Below are positions 9,245 through 17,088 of a DNA stretch of 64,000 nucleotides, in pieces. The notes beneath the pieces were generated by a model. The model was not told the origin of the DNA and did no database searches. It saw only the letters and a list, made by a program, of their open reading frames with translations. Origin of the DNA: Acidobacteriota bacterium (GTDB taxonomy: Bacteria > Acidobacteriota > Terriglobia > Acidiferrales > UBA7541); assembly GCA_003166795.1 (NCBI GenBank), contig PMUS01000014.1, positions 101,589-165,588 on the forward strand, in the 5' to 3' direction. Within the stretch, counting starts at the first letter, position 1. Each line of letters begins with the position of its first letter. A program made the translations under genes and the position numbers.

Positions 9245-9825
9245 TTTTCCGCGTCCCTTTTCAATTCGCGCCGCAGCCACGCTCGCGCCGTCGCCCACTC
9301 GCGTTTCACCGTCGCCGGAGAAATGCTCATCACGACGGCCGTGTCCTCAATGGACAGCCCGCCGAAAAATCGCAGCTCGATCAGCCGCCCCTGTTCCGGA
9401 TCCAGTGCGGTGAGTTTGTTCAACGCGCTGTCGAGCGCGACGATGTCCAGTTCCTGCTTTTCCGCCGGCGCGACACCGATTTCAGGATCGAGACTCAAGC
9501 GCGGCGCGGCGCCTCCGCGCTTGGCGGCCACGCGGTTTCTCGCGTGATCCACCAGGATGTGGCGCATCATCTGCGCGGCGACGCCGAAAAAGTGCGCGCG
9601 ATTTTGCCACTGTGGCGGCTCCTGCCGGACCATACGAAGGTAGGCCTCGTTCACCAGCGCGGCGCTCTGCAGGGTGTGGTCGCGCCGCTCGTGCCCGAGG
9701 TGGCGCCGAGCGACGCGGCGCAGCTCACCGTAAATCAGCGGAATCAGCGCGTCCCGCGCCTCCTGATCCCCAAGGCCCCAGTTGACCAGCAGCTGGCTGA
9801 TCTCCGCGGAAGGTTCCGGGCACAC
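9241..9825 (-). CDS. ECF RNA polymerase sigma factor (TIGR02999-like)
   Basis: Read from the GTG at 9825 the protein has 194 residues. That start follows an AGGGGAG ribosome site by a few bases and gives a normal ECF length; the frame is open back to 10026, but the extra part looks non-coding. Region 2 is seen in LIYGELRRVARRHLG and ALVNEAYLRM, and region 4 in GLSIEDTAVVMSISPATVKR, both typical of the sigma group found beside acidobacterial kinases. It should direct RNA polymerase to a specific promoter set. Its stop overlaps the start of the next kinase by four bases. No separate anti-sigma gene is visible, so the coupled kinases may control it. Confidence 0.9.
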   Translation of the reverse strand: MCPEPSAEISQLLVNWGLGDQEARDALIPLIYGELRRVARRHLGHERRDHTLQSAALVNEAYLRMVRQEPPQWQNRAHFFGVAAQMMRHILVDHARNRVAAKRGGAAPRLSLDPEIGVAPAEKQELDIVALDSALNKLTALDPEQGRLIELRFFGGLSIEDTAVVMSISPATVKREWATARAWLRRELKRDAEK

Positions 9826-10046
9826 GTTCGCGCTCCCCTGTTGACTGATTTGCCACAGGTTCAACGTGAAGGTACCCCGCACCACATTGGAAGTAAAGCA
9901 CTTTGGCCATTCTTCGCGGCGCCGGAAATAACTTCGAAATTCGTGAGCCAGTTTCCCGGCCGTTCTCGCTCTAGATAGTGAAGGCACGATGCGGCGTTCG
10001 GAAGGCTCGAAACACGCACCGGCCAAAAATGAGGAGGACGACGACC

Positions 10047-10511
10047 ATGAAATCCAATATCACAGCAAATGCCAGGAGAATTACGTTGTTCGCGGCCGTG
10101 CTCGTGGCCGTTTTAATTTTCACCGGCAACGCCAACGCGCAAACCACGTATCGGGGCACCTTCACTCTGCAGCATTCCGCACGTTGGGGAAAAACCGTGC
10201 TCGGACCTGGCGATTACATCGTAAGGGTCAACCTCGAGGGCGGCAGCAGCCCCCTGATCGCCGAGATCACCTACGCGAAGAGCGGCAGGGTGGCCGCCCG
10301 CGAGTCGTGCACGAATGCGGACACCTTTAAGGCGAACGGCGAGAAGAGCGCGCTGTTGCTCGGCCACCGCGGAGCAGAACCTGTCATACATTCATTCCGA
10401 GTCGCGGAACTTGGTGAGACTTTCATCTTCGACCGCACGCTAGCCAGCCGGCAGGGAGCCGAGGAAGCGATGAACCAGGAAAACGTCCCGGTACTCGTCG
10501 TGAAGCGGTAA
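10047..10511 (+). CDS. Small secreted protein, unknown function
   Basis: The ATG at 10047 sits behind GAGGAGG (10031-10037); an in-frame ATG at 10029 is less likely because it overlaps that site. The 154-residue product has a signal peptide (residues 1 to about 31, LFAAVLVAVLIFTGNANAQ). The mature part has alternating beta-type segments, including GTFTLQHSARWGKTVLGPGDYIVRV. The LGPGDYIVRV stretch resembles LPAGTYTFAL in the LPXTG protein at 19753, so the two may share a fold. It lies divergent from the ECF-kinase array and is followed by a strong terminator. The function is not known. Confidence 0.8.
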   Translation: MKSNITANARRITLFAAVLVAVLIFTGNANAQTTYRGTFTLQHSARWGKTVLGPGDYIVRVNLEGGSSPLIAEITYAKSGRVAARESCTNADTFKANGEKSALLLGHRGAEPVIHSFRVAELGETFIFDRTLASRQGAEEAMNQENVPVLVVKR

Positions 10512-10542
10512 CGGCCGACCACGGGTTTCGATGCAGCGCACA

Positions 10543-10594
10543 TTCGGGGGCCAGTCGCGCCGGCAAAATCCGGCCCTGGCCCCCGAAGTTTTTT
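10543..10594 (+). terminator. Rho-independent terminator
   Basis: A 12-bp perfect outer stem (TTCGGGGGCCAG paired with CTGGCCCCCGAA) encloses an inner GCCGG/CCGGC stem and is followed by GTTTTTT. It lies 32 bp after the stop of the secreted protein gene. Confidence 0.85.
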
Positions 10595-10624
10595 CTCGCG
10601 GGATATCCTGCGTTGCCTTCGTAG

Positions 10625-10644
10625 CGGCCGCCTGGAGGCGGCCG
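10625..10644. repeat. GC-rich palindrome
   Basis: A perfect 8-bp stem (CGGCCGCC, TGGA loop, GGCGGCCG) stands alone between the terminator and the first REP element. It has no T-tract and probably belongs to the dispersed palindromes of this genome. Confidence 0.5.
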
Positions 10645-10669
10645 AATTTGTGTCGTAGCTTTTCGGTCA

Positions 10670-10770
10670 AGCGCCGGAGACGCGACACATGTCAGCCCCG
10701 TCCGGAAGGGCGGGGTAACTGGGAAACGCAGGAATGAGGTTCGCGAGCGCCGTAGGTGCGACACCTAGCC
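10670..10770 (+). repeat. REP-like elements on the 3' side of the transposase gene
   Basis: Two elements of one family are seen: a full copy at 10670-10718 (GCGCCGGAGACGCGACACAT, then a GCCCCGTCCGGAAGGGCGGGG hairpin) and a 5' half at 10747-10770 (GCGCCGTAGGTGCGACACCT). The half-copy overlaps the transposase stop codon. The layout, with repeats on both sides of the transposase, matches known RAYT loci. Confidence 0.75.
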
Positions 10771-11208
10771 GAACACAAATTTGGGATCAAATTCCACGCC
10801 GTGCTTTTTCAACAGCGCGACCAATTCCGCCTCGAAATTCATTTTCGCGTGATGTGATTCCTGATTCTGTACGTATCGAACGACCGCAGGAACGCTGGAC
10901 GAACTGACGCTGAATGCCGCATAGCCCTGTTGCCATGCGAATTTATTGCCTTGCTCGTTGGCCCATCGCGAGGAATTCGATTTGATGGCGAGGACGGCCT
11001 TGGCAACTGACAACGGCGCCGGAATCTGGATGAGGAGATGAATATGATCGTCCGTCCCGCCCACGGCATGGACGAAAATCCCGTGGTTCTTGCAGATGCC
11101 TGCGACGTATGCCCACAGCCGGGGCTGGAATTCCTTTGAGATGGATTTGGAACGATGTTTGGTGCTGAACGCCACGTGAATTACGTTCTGGACGTATGTG
11201 TGGGACAT
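10765..11208 (-). CDS. REP-associated tyrosine transposase (IS200-like, RAYT)
   Basis: The protein has about 147 residues from MSHTYVQN (an ATG three codons upstream is possible). It contains the HUH motif HIHLLIQ and a downstream catalytic tyrosine in VVRYVQNQESHH, both diagnostic of Y1 transposases of the IS200/RAYT class. These single-strand nucleases cut and rejoin at hairpins. The length is normal and no lesion is visible, so it may be active. Copies of a REP-type repeat flank it, inverted relative to each other across the gene. No second transposase subunit (TnpB) is present. Confidence 0.9.
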   Translation of the reverse strand: MSHTYVQNVIHVAFSTKHRSKSISKEFQPRLWAYVAGICKNHGIFVHAVGGTDDHIHLLIQIPAPLSVAKAVLAIKSNSSRWANEQGNKFAWQQGYAAFSVSSSSVPAVVRYVQNQESHHAKMNFEAELVALLKKHGVEFDPKFVFG

Positions 11209-11295
11209 CTGTCGCACCTACGGCGCTCGGCGTCCTATATATCACGGACTCAGCCCTCCCGGGCTGAGCTAACTCCTGGCGCACCTACGGTGCTC
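11204..11295 (-). repeat. REP-like elements on the 5' side of the transposase gene, inverted
   Basis: Two inverted members of the family occur: 11204-11231 (reverse complement starts CCGAGCGCCGTAGGTGCGAC) and 11251-11295, which contains a CAGCCCTCCCGGGCTG hairpin followed by GCGCACCTACGGTGCTC. They face the copies beyond 10670, so the transposase gene is bracketed by inverted repeats. Confidence 0.75.
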
Positions 11296-11305
11296 AACGT
11301 CAAAA

Positions 11306-11771
11306 GCGCCGTAGGCGCGAAACACGTTAGCCCCACCCGGAAGGGCGGGTTCAGGAGGCGCGAAAGAAGCTAGCCCGGTCCGCAAGGGCCGGGAAACTCG
11401 GCCGTAAGGGCGGTTTTGTAGCGCCGTAGGCGCGACACATGTTAGCCCCGCCCGGAAGGGCGGGGATTCTGTAAATGATTCGAATCGCCACCTCGCTGCC
11501 GCAGGCCGTCGCGAAGGCCGCATGGCCGCAGCGACTGAACCCGAACGCTTTCAGCGAAGCGCCGTAGGCGCGAAAGACGTTACCCCGGCCCGGCTGGACC
11601 GGGAAACTGTTCTTGTTTTTCTACGTTGTCATCCCGAACCCATTCGCGCCCTTCGCGGATGGCGTGAGGGATCTGCTTCTGCCGTTGCCGTTGCCTTCGT
11701 ATCGCAAGCGCGGAGACCCGGTCCCGAGCGCGGGAGGCGCGAAAGAAGTTAGCCCAGTCCGGCAGGGCTGG
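11306..11771 (+). repeat. Array of five REP-like palindromic elements
   Basis: Five direct copies can be aligned by eye at 11306-11349, 11353-11394, 11421-11465, 11559-11603 and 11728-11771. Each has a GCGCCGTAGGCGCGA-type head (partly degenerate in the second and last), a short ACACGTTAG or AAGAAGTTAG link, and a GCCCCGCCCGGAAGGGCGGG-type hairpin whose arms change together, so pairing is kept. Compensatory changes in the arms show that the hairpin, not the sequence, is conserved. The stretch 11296-11883 holds no credible gene. Confidence 0.8.
11628..11678. repeat. Short dispersed repeat, GTCATCCCGA...GAGGGATCT type
   Basis: It starts GTCATCCCGA and ends GAGGGATCTGCTT, like 146-187, and sits between two REP-like elements. 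Confidence 0.35.
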
Positions 11772-11883
11772 GAAATCTTTTCAGATGTAAATGTGGCGCC
11801 GCGGTCTTTAGCGCGGCAGACTCCCTTGCGAACTCGGCGCGAAAAAATCATTTAGAGGCGAAGGGGTTGGCCACCGGCGACAT

Positions 11884-13017
11884 TCAAAATGGAATATCGG
11901 AGAGACCATCCTTTATCTCACGTACGATCGCGGCCGTTTCGACGTTCTCCAGCTTCTCGAAATGGACGACCCAGTCTTGAAGGCGATCGGTGACGACGTG
12001 ATCGAGGCCATCTGAACCGCCCGGCAATCCCATCCACAGATCGTTCAGGTACTTGCGAGCGGCTATTTTTAAGAGGCTTGAACCCTTCGAAACGCATGGC
12101 CTTAGTAGCGAATCGACAAGATCAGGTATGTCTTTCGCTTCGAGAAAAGCGGGTAGTCCATCGATGGCGTTTATGAGTTCGGCGGAAATATCCTTGTCAA
12201 TTCGAGATAGAAGATGATGCTTTACTAATTTGGCCTGCGCGGCTGAAAGATATTGCAGGTCCCCGGCCCTAAAGAAAGCCGTTTCGTAGGTAAATACCTT
12301 GTGCTGATGTTCCTCCTTCAGTATGGATAGGAAGCTCAGCGTTACCCTCTTCTTCGTCTCCTCCGAGGCCAATGAAAAAGCGGAACGAAAACAGATCGAC
12401 AGGCGGCTCTGCCCTTCGAAATCGGGTTCCGGTTCGTAGTCCCCCGCGGCAGTGTCAAGTTCGAAGTATCTACTTGGAATTACGCTTAACAGCAGGCGTT
12501 CAAGCTCGAACGCGGATACTTCTTTCAATAGATGCGTATGAATGGACATCGCCGATTCATCACGCTCAAGATTCTTGACGATCTGCTCCGCGGTATAACC
12601 GCATTTTTCTCTTCTACTTGCAGCTATCTCGTCAACGATCAGCTGGAGTAGCTCTCCCGCAACGATCGCTGCGCTCTTGCTCGCCGTCTCTCCTAAACGG
12701 ATGGTACGCCCCGGATGAATCAGATTCCTATATTCCCGAACTACGGTCGAAAGGGCAGCCGTCTTGGTCGAGATGATCTTCTCCTTCTCGCAAGCTGCAA
12801 TAAGGTCCGCGAGCTGCATCTTGAGCGGGTCGGCTCCGGTTCGTTTCTGGTACATGGTCGCCAACAGGTGGTCGACTAAAAGAGCTTCAACAATACTTCC
12901 GAGTAGGACCAATGCGGCCTTCCACGCTTCGCCGGACAGCGAGGCCTGGAATTCAACGTAATCCTTCATCAAAGATTCGCGAAACCTAGCGTCAACGATG
13001 AAGTCAAATTCGATCAT
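11884..13017 (-). CDS. HEPN/DUF4145-like protein, unknown function
   Basis: I start it at the ATG at 13017 (377 residues, MIEFDFIVDARF); the frame is open to 13164, but the extra 49 residues look non-coding. No clear ribosome site is visible. Residues 30-135 are helical and contain REYRNLIHPGR (94-104). An R-N-x-x-H followed by P/G and R is what DUF4145 and other HEPN-like proteins show, a superfamily with many RNases in toxin and defence systems. The remaining 240 residues are helical and unassigned. The gene is more AT-rich than its surroundings (26 of 60 bases are G or C at 12181-12240). It is divergent from a soluble kinase gene. RNase function is inference only. Confidence 0.75.
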   Translation of the reverse strand: MIEFDFIVDARFRESLMKDYVEFQASLSGEAWKAALVLLGSIVEALLVDHLLATMYQKRTGADPLKMQLADLIAACEKEKIISTKTAALSTVVREYRNLIHPGRTIRLGETASKSAAIVAGELLQLIVDEIAASRREKCGYTAEQIVKNLERDESAMSIHTHLLKEVSAFELERLLLSVIPSRYFELDTAAGDYEPEPDFEGQSRLSICFRSAFSLASEETKKRVTLSFLSILKEEHQHKVFTYETAFFRAGDLQYLSAAQAKLVKHHLLSRIDKDISAELINAIDGLPAFLEAKDIPDLVDSLLRPCVSKGSSLLKIAARKYLNDLWMGLPGGSDGLDHVVTDRLQDWVVHFEKLENVETAAIVREIKDGLSDIPF

Positions 13018-13232
13018 GAGTCGTTTGCTGCAGCTCAGTGCCGCTTCAGCTAGCAGGTTCTGGACCCTTGAGGCGCACTTCCAGGACCGACAAAACGGCG
13101 GTCGAGTCTTTAGCGCTAACGATCCCGCGCGCCAACTTATACACGTAAATACAACTCTACACAATTAATTGATTGGCAATTATAGCCGCCGTGAACGCGC
13201 GTTGCACGGCGAACAACTGGTGTAGGATTGGC

Positions 13233-14654
13233 ATGAAGCCATTAGATAGTTCGCCAAACGCGCGCCTCGCATCAAGGTCGCTGACCGCGACGGACGAGAT
13301 ATCGTCGGAGCCAGAATTCATGTTCGATCCAGGCGACATAATTGACGGCAAGTATCGAGTCGACGGTCTCTGCAGCGACAGCGGCGGCATGGGAGCAATC
13401 CTTTTCGTTACGCCGATGGGGCAAAGGCACGTACTCGAAGTGGTCCTAAAGTACTGCAAAGACAATAACGACGAGCAACTCAAGAGATTCTGCCGTGAGG
13501 TTCGCCTCCTCGGAACGTTTGCGGGTAATTCGAAGGTCGTTCAAATCGTTGATCGGAACCTGGACCACGTTCCGCCATACTTTGTGATGAAGTACTACCC
13601 TGAGGGTGATCTCTCAAAGCTCGCGCCCACCCTCCAAGGATCTCACGAGACTCAGGAACGAAGTTTTCTGCAAATGATCGATTGCCTGCAAGAGCTGCAT
13701 TCAAGAAATGAGTTTCACCGTGACATTAAGCCCCATAATTTTCTTCTCGAAGATGGCCAGATCATTGTCTCGGACTTCGGACTGACAACCGAAGTCGGTT
13801 CGGAGACGGCCTTCACCCGCAGGTCCATGTATTGGGGAACACACGGCTATATCCCGCCAGAGTTTTTAGACGGCGGATTCAAGTACGCCGATGCATCCGG
13901 GGACATCTTTATGCTAGGCAAGACCATGTATGTCTTGCTCACCGGTAGGGAGCCGATGTACATCGTCGGAAACGATTTACCGCCTCCGATTTTCCACATC
14001 ATCGAACGTTGTTGCAGCATTTCGAAGACAAACCGTTATCAAACACTCGCTGAGCTGAAGCAATCGCTTGTGGCCGCGTACGACGTCTTGCTCGGAAGAG
14101 CCGGAAGTCTTGGCAAGGTAAGACAACTCCTTTCAGCCATTCAAGATGGTATTGAACAGAATCACACACACAGAGCTGAAGACCTGTCGGAATTTATCGA
14201 ACAGCTCGGATTGCTGGACCAATCCGACCAAATTCATATTTGCCACGAACTGTCGAGCGGATTTTTCACCGTGATCGCACAACAACCTTTCGTCGATCAA
14301 CTTCCAACCTTTCTAACCATATACGACAGACTTGTTGAGGGTTGCAACTACGCTTGGAGTTACGCTGAGACTATTGCAAACAATATGCGCGCGATATTCG
14401 ACGGCGACGGTGTTCCGTTTAGCGAAAAAGCGCGCGCATTGGACTTAGCTATACGCGCCGCATTTCACATGAACCGATTTGCTGCTATGGGCACCTGTCG
14501 TTCGATGATCATGTCGATACGGGACGAAGCACTGGGCCTGCACGCAGCTTCCGTGCTCTTGAAAAATCGCGACACTTTCGCCTCAGAGATCGAGGCAAGC
14601 GAGTGTCAGAGTGACACAGTTCGAAATGCCCTGCGTCAGATTCAGAAGCCATGA
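13233..14654 (+). CDS. Soluble Ser/Thr protein kinase with helical C-terminal domain
   Basis: The ATG at 13233 follows AGGA by five bases and gives 473 residues; an upstream start at 13173 and a downstream ATG at 13320 are alternatives. The kinase domain spans about residues 35-285, with Lys73, Glu89, HRDIKPHN (162-169), DFG (181-183) and PPE (208-210), so catalysis should be intact. The glycine loop is unusual (CSDSGGMG; the first glycine is lost). No membrane segment or sensor domain follows, unlike the kinases at 348-9244; instead there are about 190 helical residues of unknown type. It lies divergent from a HEPN-like gene and is followed by a terminator. Confidence 0.85.
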   Translation: MKPLDSSPNARLASRSLTATDEISSEPEFMFDPGDIIDGKYRVDGLCSDSGGMGAILFVTPMGQRHVLEVVLKYCKDNNDEQLKRFCREVRLLGTFAGNSKVVQIVDRNLDHVPPYFVMKYYPEGDLSKLAPTLQGSHETQERSFLQMIDCLQELHSRNEFHRDIKPHNFLLEDGQIIVSDFGLTTEVGSETAFTRRSMYWGTHGYIPPEFLDGGFKYADASGDIFMLGKTMYVLLTGREPMYIVGNDLPPPIFHIIERCCSISKTNRYQTLAELKQSLVAAYDVLLGRAGSLGKVRQLLSAIQDGIEQNHTHRAEDLSEFIEQLGLLDQSDQIHICHELSSGFFTVIAQQPFVDQLPTFLTIYDRLVEGCNYAWSYAETIANNMRAIFDGDGVPFSEKARALDLAIRAAFHMNRFAAMGTCRSMIMSIRDEALGLHAASVLLKNRDTFASEIEASECQSDTVRNALRQIQKP

Positions 14655-14703
14655 TTCCCAATCGCGGCAGGTGGCCCGGGCTTTAGCCTTTGATTTTTCG
14701 GGT

Positions 14704-14739
14704 GCCCCACTCTTTGCGTAGCAAAGGTTGGGGATTTTT
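14704..14739 (+). terminator. Terminator built from the GCCCCA...TGGGGC repeat, copy 2
   Basis: The hairpin pairs CCCCA with TTGGGG and CTTTGC with GCAAAG around a GTA loop and is followed by ATTTTT. It lies 50 bp after the kinase stop. The stem is a diverged copy of those at 253-281 and 28181-28218. Confidence 0.75.
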
Positions 14740-15201
14740 CCCCGCCCCTTACCCTCGCCCCTCATCAAAAAAGTCCACAGGCTCACATCCACCATCCCCC
14801 TTGACATCCTGCTAGCGTCCAATGAGGGCCGGCACCATCTCTCGCGGCCCCAAAGGAGCTACTCATCATGATCAGAGGCAGAGGCTACCGACCCAATGAG
14901 CCGGCGCAGTCGCGGTCCAATCGCGATCCCGAGCGAATCCGCAGTGGAGAAGTAGTCGAGGGGCACCTTCTGAGCGTTTTGCCGGCCGCTCTTGCCGCGC
15001 CGGTTTCTGGCGGGCCGCCACCCGAAAAATCTCGCACCAGGAATTGGAAGTTACCCGTCACTGCGTGCCGAGTAGAAAGGGACGTAAATGATTGAAAACA
15101 CACGATTGCGACCGTCGCTACCCGTCACTGGAACGAGGGTGCTCCGAACACAAGGCTGCCCGCCTAAAGGCGTGCGCTACGCAGGCAAAAGCCGCGCGAA
15201 T
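14740..15201. other. Intergenic stretch with one weak short reading frame
   Basis: Between two genes of known strand lies 460 bp with little to support. A 75-codon frame at 14868-15095 on the plus strand has an AAAGGAG nine bases before its ATG, but the product is low in hydrophobic residues, rich in Arg and Pro, and resembles nothing I know. I leave it uncalled. No RNA gene is recognised. Confidence 0.4.
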
Positions 15202-16035
15202 TTAATGCGCCCAGACTTTGTCGGGGTCTGTCTCGTAGGGGTAGACGTGGACCATCCAGCCGAAGATTTGCTTGATCCAGCGGCCGCCGGCCTGGGCGCA
15301 GGCGTCCTGGGTGACGATGGAGCCGGCGAGGCCGAATTCTTTCGAGCTGCGCTGCTGCGCGGTCGCGCCCCTGGGCGCGAGACAGAAATTGACGTGCTCG
15401 TGCCAGCGCGCCACGCTGAGCGGAACGCGTTCGTTCAACTGCTGCTCGGTGGCGCTTTTCGGAGCGGTGAACATCGCGCCCTGGAGCTCGTAGCCGTCCT
15501 TCGTTTTCGTGTAGAGCAGCGAAGTGGGATGCGCGGGATTGAAAACGAATCCCGCGACGAACGCGTTGTGATAATTCGTGAAGTGATACTGCTTTTGCGG
15601 GTAGTTGGGCAGAAAGATCCGATAGCCGTCCGCAAGGGCCACGCGGTAGTCCTTGTACTTGGCGATGGACTTGCCGAGAATTTCGACGATTTCCTCGGCG
15701 CGTTGAGCGTCGCCGGGCTGCTTCGGCTGCAGCTCGGTCATGAACATGTGCGGGTTCATGTCCATGCCGCCCATGTCCATATCGTGGCCGGACATGGCGT
15801 CGTTGGCGTCGCGCGCGGCCTCGGGATTCTGGTCGGCGTCGTGCTGCATGTCGTTCATGTCCATGCCGGGCATGGAGCCGGGATTTTGCGGCGCGGCGCC
15901 CTGCGGCGGTTTCGGGGATTGCTGCGCGCGCGCGGCGGGCGCGGAAAAAATCAGCGCCGCAGCAGCAAGAAATATGGCCGCGCGGGTTTTCGCTTTCGCG
16001 ATTGGGTTGATGCCGGAGTTACTGTGTGCGCTCAT
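15202..16035 (-). CDS. Secreted Met/His/Asp-rich protein, unknown function
   Basis: The ATG at 16035 follows AGAGAGG and gives 277 residues; the frame is open to 16341 but the extension lacks sense. Residues 1-36 are a signal peptide ending in APAARAQ. Residues 45-100 are rich in Met, Asp and His (MPGMDMNDMQHD, MSGHDMDMGGMDM), like copper-binding segments. The rest is a compact domain with HFTNYHNAFVAGF, SLLYTK and ARWHEHVNFCLAP, which contains two cysteines and several histidines. I do not know a function for this family. Metal binding at the cell surface is an inference from composition. Confidence 0.8.
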   Translation of the reverse strand: MSAHSNSGINPIAKAKTRAAIFLAAAALIFSAPAARAQQSPKPPQGAAPQNPGSMPGMDMNDMQHDADQNPEAARDANDAMSGHDMDMGGMDMNPHMFMTELQPKQPGDAQRAEEIVEILGKSIAKYKDYRVALADGYRIFLPNYPQKQYHFTNYHNAFVAGFVFNPAHPTSLLYTKTKDGYELQGAMFTAPKSATEQQLNERVPLSVARWHEHVNFCLAPRGATAQQRSSKEFGLAGSIVTQDACAQAGGRWIKQIFGWMVHVYPYETDPDKVWAH

Positions 16036-16521
16036 AACTGCCTCTCTAAATAGATTACGCCGGGCGCAGGGAAAATATTTCAGCGCGGAAGCGGCGATGC
16101 GCGAAACGTCAATGGATTCGCGGCCGGGAGCTTCAGCGGCTGAAGCCGGCATTATGCTGCGAACTTTGCGTCGTGCCTGAGGGCACAATCCACGAGAATT
16201 CGCTCGACGCCCGAGGATCGGCGAAAGGGGTGGAGGCCCGGATAGCCGGGCCTCCGCTTGGGGTACGTCCGGAATACAGCTGGGCCGGGCCACACGGCGC
16301 GTGTCCCGCGCACCGCGGTGCCAGCCATGCTGATGAAACACGGGAGGATGCGAAAAGTTGCGGCGCCGGAAATGCTGATTTTGAGGTCCAGTACCGATGG
16401 TGATGGGCGCCGAAAGCGACGCGTGACATTGGCAATTCAGTTGCAGCAGATTGGTTATCTCACCTTAGACGCCGCGAACTCTTGACGGCGTCTGCGAAAT
16501 GTGTAAACTGCATTTTCTGAC
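16036..16521. other. Intergenic region with two palindromes, no gene seen
   Basis: The 486 bp hold a CTTCAGCGGCTGAAGCCG palindrome at 16131-16148, repeated at 31742-31759, and a strong hairpin at 16232-16255. Short frames on both strands show no start signal or protein character. The region should contain the promoters of both flanking genes. Confidence 0.5.
16232..16255. other. Strong GC hairpin
   Basis: A perfect 10-bp stem (GGAGGCCCGG, ATAG loop, CCGGGCCTCC) has no T-tract on either side. It may be a repeat or a transcription barrier. Confidence 0.5.
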
Positions 16522-16806
16522 ATGGCGACACAGGCCAATCCGCTGGACGAGACGCTGCAGGATTTCCAGTTCCCGCAGCGAGAGGCCGCGTTTTTCTACG
16601 GCCTGTTTCTGCGCGGCCATTCGGCCGACGAGCTGCGCCGGGACATCGCCGTTCCCGCGCCGGTGCTGGCGAAATGGGACAAGGAAACCGTGCGCGAGCC
16701 GCGGCTGCGGCCGTTGCTGGAGCGCGTGGTGCAGTACCGGCAGCACGTGCTGGCGATTTTCGAGAACTTGATCGTGCACGACTCCGCGAAACAGAGACTT
16801 CAGTAG
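16522..16806 (+). CDS. Small conserved-looking protein, unknown function
   Basis: This 94-residue protein begins MATQANPLDETLQDFQFPQR. It is probably helical and contains a helix-turn-helix-like stretch (GHSADELRRDIAVPAPVLAKWDKE, residues about 36-59), in which DELRRDI and VLAKW sit as the two helices would. This could be a small DNA-binding or adaptor protein, but that is inference. The start codon follows a weak ribosome site. It lies just upstream of the tRNA-Asn promoter. Confidence 0.65.
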   Translation: MATQANPLDETLQDFQFPQREAAFFYGLFLRGHSADELRRDIAVPAPVLAKWDKETVREPRLRPLLERVVQYRQHVLAIFENLIVHDSAKQRLQ

Positions 16807-16841
16807 CCGGCGATTTCAGCCGCTTGAAATTTTCCGCCGCG

Positions 16842-16870
16842 TTGACTCCTCTGCGCAGGTCATCTACACT
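16842..16870 (+). promoter_or_regulatory. Sigma-70-type promoter of tRNA-Asn
   Basis: TTGACT (16842-16847) and TACACT (16865-16870) are separated by 17 bp, close to consensus. Transcription would begin near 16877, 36 bp before the mature tRNA. Confidence 0.7.
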
Positions 16871-16912
16871 TTTTCAGGTTTGGTTGCCGCTGCAGATGCA
16901 GATGCAGGCTAC

Positions 16913-16987
16913 TCCCCGGTAGCTCAACGGTAGAGCGTTCGGCTGTTAACCGAAATGTTGCTAGTTCGAATCTAGCCCGGGGAGCCA
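16913..16987 (+). tRNA. tRNA-Asn (anticodon GTT), CCA encoded
   Basis: The cloverleaf can be folded by hand: acceptor TCCCCGG with CCGGGGA, D arm GCTC...GAGC, anticodon stem TTCGG/CCGAA with loop CTGTTAA (anticodon GTT at the centre), T arm GCTAG/CTAGC with loop TTCGAAT, discriminator G and an encoded CCA at 16985-16987. It decodes AAC and AAT. All stems are perfect. Confidence 0.97.
16963..16987 (+). repeat. att-like direct repeat, copy inside tRNA-Asn
   Basis: These 25 bases, the T loop through CCA of the tRNA gene, recur exactly at 17089-17113. A duplicated tRNA 3' end is the usual footprint of tyrosine-recombinase integration. Confidence 0.8.
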
Positions 16988-17088
16988 ATTTCCAGAAACG
17001 CCGGCGCCGCAGCTCGAGACAGATCCCTCGCTTCGCTCGGGATTTCGCCTGCGGACTTCCGCTTCGCTCACGCCCGCATACCGGCTCA

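Noticed and set aside
9978-10046. Extended N-terminus of the secreted protein gene
   Set aside because: The internal ATG at 10047 has the ribosome site and starts a proper signal peptide; the extension is basic and unlike one.
10670-11771. CRISPR array
   Set aside because: Elements are palindromic, of unequal spacing, in both orientations and diverged; there are no uniform spacers and no cas genes. REP elements next to a RAYT fit better.
11522-11855. Two short plus-strand frames in the REP array
   Set aside because: They consist largely of translated REP repeats.
14868-15095. 75-codon frame with AAAGGAG upstream
   Set aside because: The spacing is acceptable, but the product is Arg/Pro-rich and lacks hydrophobic pattern; the evidence is too weak to call a gene.
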